Assembly: GCA_905250025.1 (NCBI GenBank)
Contig: CAJNOJ010000025.1
Location: 62,001 to 126,000 of the forward strand
DNA length: 64,000 nt
Source of the DNA: Adineta ricciae
Lineage: Eukaryota > Rotifera > Eurotatoria > Adinetida > Adinetidae
Reading direction: 5' to 3'
How positions within the stretch are numbered: the first letter of the stretch is position 1; each line of letters starts with the position of its first letter. A program made the translations under genes and the position numbers. Below the pieces are notes generated by a model. That model was not told the origin of the DNA and did not search any database. It saw only the letters and a list, made by a program, of their open reading frames with translations. Below, in pieces: positions 58,359 through 64,000 of this stretch.

Positions 58359-61300
58359 TAAATTGCCACATTTTGCATCTGGTCCAACGTCGACTGATTC
58401 AAGATAAGATCCTTCTCCATCTGCGCTATATAATCCTGCTGAACTTCCAAATATAAATCCGTATAACGAGTATTATGCTCCAATAAATAGTTCTAGGGAA
58501 AAGCAAAACGATGGTATACGTTTTAATAGAAGGGTTCTTCTAACCTGCATATCCGATTTGGATTCCATATATTCAAGAAGAAGACCATATGCTTCATTTT
58601 CAATATCGACCGTCGATCGATCATTGTTCATCTCGAGATCTGATAGCAAATACAAAACGTTTCATTTCTCTTCAGAAAAAAAGCTGTATTCATACGTTGA
58701 TGCTTTAAAATTTCAATAATTTCGGCCAATAACTGCTCATAATTCTCCATTTGTCCTTCGTCTTCTTGCTGAAAGTCATCGTTTTCGTCTTGATGATCAT
58801 CGCTAAAAGAAATCGAATCCAGCTCGCTAGTTGCGTCATGTCCGTTTGCTGTTGTCGATGATGTTGACTTCATTGCTGCTTGTTCGTCGTCATCTTTTGA
58901 TACGTGCGATGCTAATGACTGATTATGCATTGGCATGGACATCTCATCCGTAAAACGTAAATATTGACATTCGAGTTGTCTGTTAAGATTATCGAGGTTA
59001 GAAATATTTTTGCTTAAAACTTTCAATTCTTCTAATCGTTCACCAATGATCTTCATTTCTTTTTCATTATCATCCAATTCACTTTGAAGATTAGTGAGTT
59101 TTAATGATTCATTATTAACAGACTAAAGAAGGAAGAGAGACAACGTTAAGCGGAGAAAGAGACGGAACTTTACTTTTCGAAGTTGTTCGCAATTTTCCTC
59201 TAATTGACGTATTTCAATATGTTTATCTTCGTTTGCGCACACTTGTTTTCGTCGAGACACGACTCTTGAGATTAACATGAATATTTTATCAAAGGCAAAC
59301 ATTTTTCCTTGCGACTTACTTTCCTAATTCTACAACTTTTTGACCCAACAATGTATTTTCATCTGAAAGACATTTGGAATCATGTTTACATATGTTTGAT
59401 TCTTCCGTAAGATAAACATCAACTTCGTCTCGGAGTGAATCGGTAAATGCACACTAAAGAGAACAATTAAATGTACTCAAGATCTAATTCTGACGAGTTT
59501 TACCGCAGTTTGAAGATCATTGATATGTTTTCGATGAGATTTTTCTTTAGCCCATAGATACTTCCATATTTTTCGATATTGTTCGGTTAGAAATATTTCA
59601 TAACTGGAATGACATTCATACAAACGATCGAACTGTTTCAATTCATTGGAAGAACAATCTAAATAACGTAGTTTTAAGCGAAAGAATTCGTCATTCGAGT
59701 CAAACTTACTATTGCCAACAATATCGTTAAAATCAAAATGTGGTATTGAAATAAAGTCATGATCACTCCAAGAGAATTCATCAGGAATGGAATTTTTCGT
59801 TTCCGAAATGATATACAATTCCGAGGGTATAGGCATTGTGCTTGAATCCGTTGAGAATCTTTGACTGACGAGAACGTTATCATCATTATCATCTTCATCG
59901 TATTCGGTTTGATGAGTTAGTTGGTGTTTTTGATAAAAAGGACCTGTTGTTGAATTTCGAGTTCGTTGTTTTGTTGAAAGTGATCGAGTGCGAGGTAAAA
60001 TCTCATCTGTAGAAGTTGTTGGTGCAGCAAGAACCGGCGAATGAACATGATGTCCACTAGCACATGAAGCCGATGCACATCGTTGCCGCTTTTCATTCGT
60101 CGATGTCGGCGAACTATCATCGTATTGCTGCTGATGCTGCTGTTGTTGTTGATTATCCAAACTATGTTCAGATGGCGAGACATAGAACGTTGCATGACGT
60201 TGTGGAGTTGATACAGTTAGGAGACTAGGATCATAACGACCAAGTATTTTTCTCCAGTGAGATGGAATATCTGCAAAAAATTATTTAAATGAGAAGTTTT
60301 GAATAGAATCGAAACGAACTTTGATCGTAAACTGATGAAATTGTGTTAATGACTGTTCCGATGTAGGTCTCGTGATTTTGATCTGAACGGCTAATAACCG
60401 GTGTCGATGCGGCCGATGATGTCAAGTCAGTAGTACTCTGTAGTTCGGGCATTGTTTTCACTGCTCGTATATCTGATCCAAGTGAAGGTGATGGTGAAGT
60501 AAATACTCCTGATGATACATTCGGAATCGATAGTGTATTATTTGTTGTAGTTGCATTAACAGAAGTGGAAGTAGTGACGACGCCAACATCCGGTGTGGAT
60601 ATTGTCGTTGCTGGAGTGGAGGCCGATGATGGACGAACGAATGATTTAATTTTGTCCTCAATTTACATATCGAATATATAATTTTACGGATAAAAGATTG
60701 AATTTCGTTACATACTTTTAATTTTTGAAGTGGCGTAATATTCGCTTTTTTCGAAATGATCTCAGCTAAAGACCGAGATAATAGATACTTGCGTTGAGTT
60801 ATTAAAAGTGTTTCTTACGCGATGTCGTACTATCAATTATGCTTCGCCTTCCGTCATATAACTGATCGGTTGATCTAGTAGGCGATTGTCCTACAAAAAA
60901 ACAATACACGAGTTATCATCTCATTCGAAATTCTTACGTTTAAAATGTTGAAATGGTAAAATTCTTTTCATTTCCTGATGCATCCAATTCACATTCGCTG
61001 GCAATTCTCGACCGAATAATGGATCTAACGAAAGTTTTCTTGCTTCATAGATGATATTGTACGGATCTTTGCTTAATAGTTTGTGCTTATCCAGTTCACG
61101 TTTTCGATCATTTTCAATCAAACGTGGATTCAATCGAACACGTTGAAACATAGGAACGAAAATATCGTCGAACACTTCAGGATTTTCATTCCGTTGCAAT
61201 TCACGTTGAATCTGATAAACAAAATTGCAGGGATACGCCGTATAAAGTGTGTAAAATAAAGCGTGTGCTGATTGATTGACAATCCATAACTGAACCTTGT

Positions 61301-62075
61301 CGAGTGAATCTAAACAGAAGTCAAAATTCATTGAGAACAGCATCACTTTTAGTAGTTGCTTTGCTTACGAGACTGTATTTGAACTGACAGTTGACGAAGT
61401 GAAGCGAGGTTTTTGTGCAGATATTTGCATGTTGCTTTAAATATATTTAAAATCGCATCTGTATGCTGAGCAATTTCACTGGGTAAAGTCGCAGCTAATG
61501 CGGCAAAGAAATAACAACCTTGTGCTAAAATATTTGGATCGTCTTTGCACTAAAGCAAATGAAAAATAGGTCTCTGAACCTTTTCCTCTTTTTCGCTCGT
61601 ACTTTCGTTATTGCATGCAGACAATTCGTAAGCAAAATACTGTCTTTGATCAACGTTGGTAAGCTTGGCACTTGGCTGTGAATAATTAAGCACAAAATAC
61701 GAAACACTTTCATGATATGAGCAATTTTCTCTTGATCATCATGCGAATTGACATCAGTGTTGCCAGAGTTGATTGACTGTCGACTACATTGCTTTAAACC
61801 TTGACTATTTAAATGTTCAATAAGAACCTAAAAGGAAAAGAATGTGAAATTTGTGATCAGTTTTTTTTTGTTCAAAATACTTTAGTTTGTTCTTTTCCAT
61901 TCTCATTAAATTGTTTTATTAGAAGAAGAGCATTTGGCGACTCAGTTTGAAGATAATACTCGATTAATTGATTCAATAGCGGTTGGTTTAATTGTTGACA
62001 ATCTGCTTTTAGAGCTTGTAAAAGATTTTGCCGAACCGAGGCTGAATTCCGCCTATTATCTAGGCCTGTAAACAT
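58359..62075 (-). CDS. TSC1: Hamartin (tuberous sclerosis complex 1)
   Basis: TSC1 with TSC2 and TBC1D7 is the Rheb-GAP complex that restrains mTORC1. The N-terminal HEAT-like part reads NRRNSASVRQNLLQALKADC, PLLNQLIEYYLQTESPNALL, HIMKVFRILCLIIHSQVPSL, GCYFFAALAATLPSEIAQHT. Then the diagnostic QSAHALFYTLYTAYPCNFVY, NPEVFDDIFVPMFQRVRLNP and YEARKLSLDPLFGRELP (about 61280-61000), matching human [20 protein letters not shown] and CAKISLDP. A Ser/Thr/Gln-rich middle follows (60700-59900, Gln run near 60130). The C-terminal coiled coil runs from FLTEQYRKIWKYLWAKEKSH (about 59580) to EVQQDYIAQMEKDLILNQST, ending at 58359. Shorter than human TSC1, mainly in the linker. No TSC2 is in the window. First gene of a six-gene minus-strand series. 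Confidence 0.92.
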
Positions 62076-62192
62076 CTAGAATGGAAAAATTCAATATGCA
62101 TCACAGATGTCTAGGTTCTCATTCGCAATACATTCATCTCTATAAAAAGCAAAACACCTCATGATAAGAATCTCATTCTATGAGATAATACT
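62076..62192. promoter_or_regulatory. Divergent promoter region TSC1 / hydrolase
   Basis: Only 117 nt separates two divergent start codons. On the minus strand an acceptor (aattttccattctag) abuts the TSC1 ATG, so the mature TSC1 5' end may come from trans-splicing. A TATA-like tctataaaaagc at about 62140-62151 is positioned for the plus-strand hydrolase. Confidence 0.5.
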
Positions 62193-63274
62193 ATGTCTAT
62201 TATACTGCTTATTTTACTTATTGGCCTACATTTGACGTCGGCAGGGCCAATTGACCATTGGTCTGTTGGAAATATTATTATTTCCAAGCCGGATATACGT
62301 TTTCGTGTAGATATTTATTCTCCTACCACGCCTGGCTCATATCCGGTATTGATTTTTCTCCCAGGTTTAGCTGGTCTAGTACCATCAACATTTTACACAT
62401 CACTGGTAACAGCGATCGCTGAACAGAATGTTATTCTCGTTGGCATATCGAAAATCGAAAACATTAAACCAGAAAAAATGTCAGTTCACATTGATAATTT
62501 TCTCGCATGGGCGATTAAACCAAAAGATGGGATTACTCGTCTATTCGCCGAACATAAACAAGTTCGAGAAGTACACGCAAATCTGGAACGGCTCGCTTTT
62601 CTTACGCACTCATCGGCTGCGCATTCGCTCGGTCAATATATGAATAGCACGTGTGGTCCTATTAAATTGATTATCATGATGAATCCTGTCGATGGAATTG
62701 ATCCATTCGGTATCGTACAAGATTTCATCACACGTATGACAAGAACGTGTACCTCATCTAGCAAACACTAAATGTTTCATTCAGATCCTCCGACACCTCT
62801 TCCATTCCGAACACCAGCTTTGATCATTTCAGCTGGCTTAGGTAAACTAACTAATTCGCTTTCTATTCTCATCGTCTAATCTTAGACAGTGTCTCAATCG
62901 GCCAGAAATCTCCTGCCTGTGCACCAAATAATATTAGTAACGATCGATGGTATCGGTCCCTATATGGACCAACATTTCTCATCAATATCACCGACTATGG
63001 TCATGCTGACAACCTCGACGAACCGTATCACGAAGCAAGCAAGATAATGTGTAAACCATGCACAGGCTCTCTGTGTCATTTCGCTCAATATAAACTCGAC
63101 GAAGCCACATTAATCACATCGTTCATTCGTGCTATATTCGATCGTGATCTTCGACAACTAAACATTATCCAAAATCCTCAAAGTGCTGTTCAAAGTCATG
63201 TTTCAAATAAATACGATTTGCATGGTTATGATTACACATCTGGAGGACCTGGTGGTTTTTGCACGCGTGATTAA
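62193..63274 (+). CDS. Secreted chlorophyllase-like alpha/beta hydrolase
   Basis: Three exons (62193-about 62737, about 62785-62839, 62885-63274). The signal peptide is MSIILLILLIGLHLTSAG. The body has VDIYSPTTPGSYPVLIFLPG (HGxxG-like oxyanion region reading LPGLAGL), a nucleophile region LAFLTHSSAAHSLGQYMNST and IIMMNPVDGIDPFG, the DPVDG-type aspartate of chlorophyllase/PAF-acetylhydrolase-like enzymes, then PALIISAGLDSV and INITDYGHADNLDE with the catalytic His. The elbow (T-H-S-S-A-A) lacks the second Gly of G-x-S-x-G, so activity is plausible but not assured. An extra C-terminal segment of about 70 residues ends GGPGGFCTRD. The substrate is unknown; an ester hydrolase role is inferred. 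Its stop is 47 nt from the stop of the convergent GFA gene. Confidence 0.75.
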
Positions 63275-63321
63275 CATAAAAATCTTAAAGATAACAGAAA
63301 CATTGAAAACTTTATCCTAGC

Positions 63322-63925
63322 TTATTTTTCGATTGTATAAGTCCCATAAACGCCATGTTTTTTGTGCCATTCTTCAATGCTTCCTTGTGGATAACGTGGA
63401 TAACTGTGAATAAAACTTCCAGTTGGAATTTCGACATGATTAAGTTTAAAATCGGTCATTATATGAATATATTCTTCCGGTTTTGGCAGGGGTGTGTCTA
63501 TGGCAGATGCAAATGGATAAACCCATTGAGCATACCGATCGTCATAAGCCCATAGATACGAAGCACATTCACTGCAAAAATGTCGTTTGTGATTGCTTAA
63601 TTTTACAGTTGATTTTTCATCAGCACCACTTTCCGTTTCTGTTAATTTTGCTTGATAAATTTTGATAAATTCTTGACCTTGTTTAACTTTCAATGTTGAA
63701 TATTCGCCCATGATATTACAGTTAAAGACACCTGCTGTTTTCGTGTCTGCATGGCAATGACAGATCATGTACGGATACGGTGTGTCTACAATAAATGAAG
63801 AAAGAAGTTCGAATCAATTACAGGTCTTGGGGGAAGAAATACACACATGAATCGACTGAAAATTTCACACGTTGGCAGTGGCAACTTCCTTCCAATGTCA
63901 CTGGTTTTGGCGTCGACGAACTCAT
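63322..63925 (-). CDS. GFA/CENP-V-fold zinc enzyme (DUF636)
   Basis: Two exons split by an intron of about 47 nt (near 63787-63833). It starts MSSSTPKPVTLEGSCHCQRV; after the intron the frame reads YTPYPYMICHCHADTKTAGV-FNCNIMGEYSTL, then KRHFCSECASYLWAYDDRYA-QWVYPFASAIDTPLPKPEEY and PRYPQGSIEEWHKKHGVYG, ending YTIEK. Cysteine pairs CHC, CHC and CSEC are the zinc ligands of the S-hydroxymethyl-glutathione synthase (GFA) fold. The PFASAIDTPLP and SIEEWHKKHG blocks look like fungal and bacterial DUF636 proteins rather than animal CENPV, suggesting possible horizontal origin. The substrate is unknown; formaldehyde-glutathione chemistry is not established for this subgroup. The start lies 23 nt after an acceptor (tatttttttag-like, ending 63949). 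Confidence 0.85.
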
Positions 63926-63948
63926 TCCAGCAAAAAATCAATACTTTT

Positions 63949-64000
63949 CTAAAAAATACATATAAGCTCGAACCAGTGTTTTTTTTTATTAAAATCAAAA
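63949..64000 (-). other. Upstream flank of GFA gene with acceptor
   Basis: The window ends 75 nt upstream of the GFA start. A T-rich tract ending TTTTAG at 63949-63960 (minus strand) resembles the leader acceptors of the other genes; it is followed by AAAAGT instead of AT. Confidence 0.35.

Noticed and set aside
1-64000. tRNA, rRNA, CRISPR, transposon or viral-derived sequence
   Set aside because: No cloverleaf with B-box, rRNA core, spaced direct repeats, transposase/reverse-transcriptase motif or long terminal repeat was recognised by eye; a covariance-model and repeat-library scan would be needed to exclude small or decayed ones.

Overview
This is 64 kb of AT-rich animal nuclear DNA. Genes are split by many very short GT-AG introns (mostly about 45-70 nt), intergenic gaps are small, and about 26 protein genes sit on both strands. 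The gene set is metazoan: Lgl, hamartin/TSC1, tectonic, a Cys-loop receptor, IGF2BP/IMP, ANKLE2, ATG13, ADAM17-like, BAG. Short introns, a rhodopsin-like orphan receptor, many genes whose start codon lies just after an unpaired 3' splice acceptor, and a fungal/bacterial-type GFA enzyme together suggest a rotifer, most likely bdelloid. That assignment is an inference; no rRNA, tRNA or mitochondrial marker was recognised.

Layout, left to right. 0.6-5.4 kb: Lgl polarity protein (+), convergent with an intronless orphan GPCR (-). 7.4-15.7 kb: INTS14 followed 75 nt later by the ribosome-biogenesis protein RRP5/PDCD11 (both +). 16.5-17.7 kb: two tandem G-protein gamma units, one truncated and one complete. 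19.2-21.2 kb: secreted or GPI-anchored alpha/beta hydrolase. 21.3-25.3 kb (-): PWWP-like protein, POLE2 and a small OB-fold protein packed 11 and 130 nt apart. 26.0-28.2 kb (-): an IMP homologue with four KH domains but no RRMs. 29.5-31.8 kb: ZC3H11A-like CCCH protein. 31.8-35.0 kb: the largest gene-free stretch. 35.0-37.2 kb: BAG-domain cochaperone. 38.2-40.4 kb: nicotinic-like Cys-loop subunit. 40.6-46.9 kb (-): ANKLE2, ATG13, COX5B. 47.3-49.9 kb (+): tectonic. 50.4-62.1 kb (-): TSC1, SRP68, CHMP6, AIG1/ADTRP-like, an ADAM17-like pseudoprotease and PSMG1, spaced 117-305 nt apart. 62.2-63.9 kb: chlorophyllase-like hydrolase (+) and a GFA/CENP-V-fold enzyme (-).

The most interesting system-level signal is candidate polycistronic transcription. 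Series of same-strand genes are 11-305 nt apart, and nearly every gene begins a few nucleotides after a pyrimidine-rich AG acceptor with no donor before it, usually read as AG|AT. This is what spliced-leader trans-splicing of operons would look like. The most interesting single gene is the ADAM17-derived protein, which keeps the ADAM17 transmembrane signature but has lost the zinc-binding motif and the disintegrin module.

Exon structures were derived by eye from splice consensus and family alignment recalled from memory; gene ends are generally firm, while a few internal boundaries and 5' ends are provisional.
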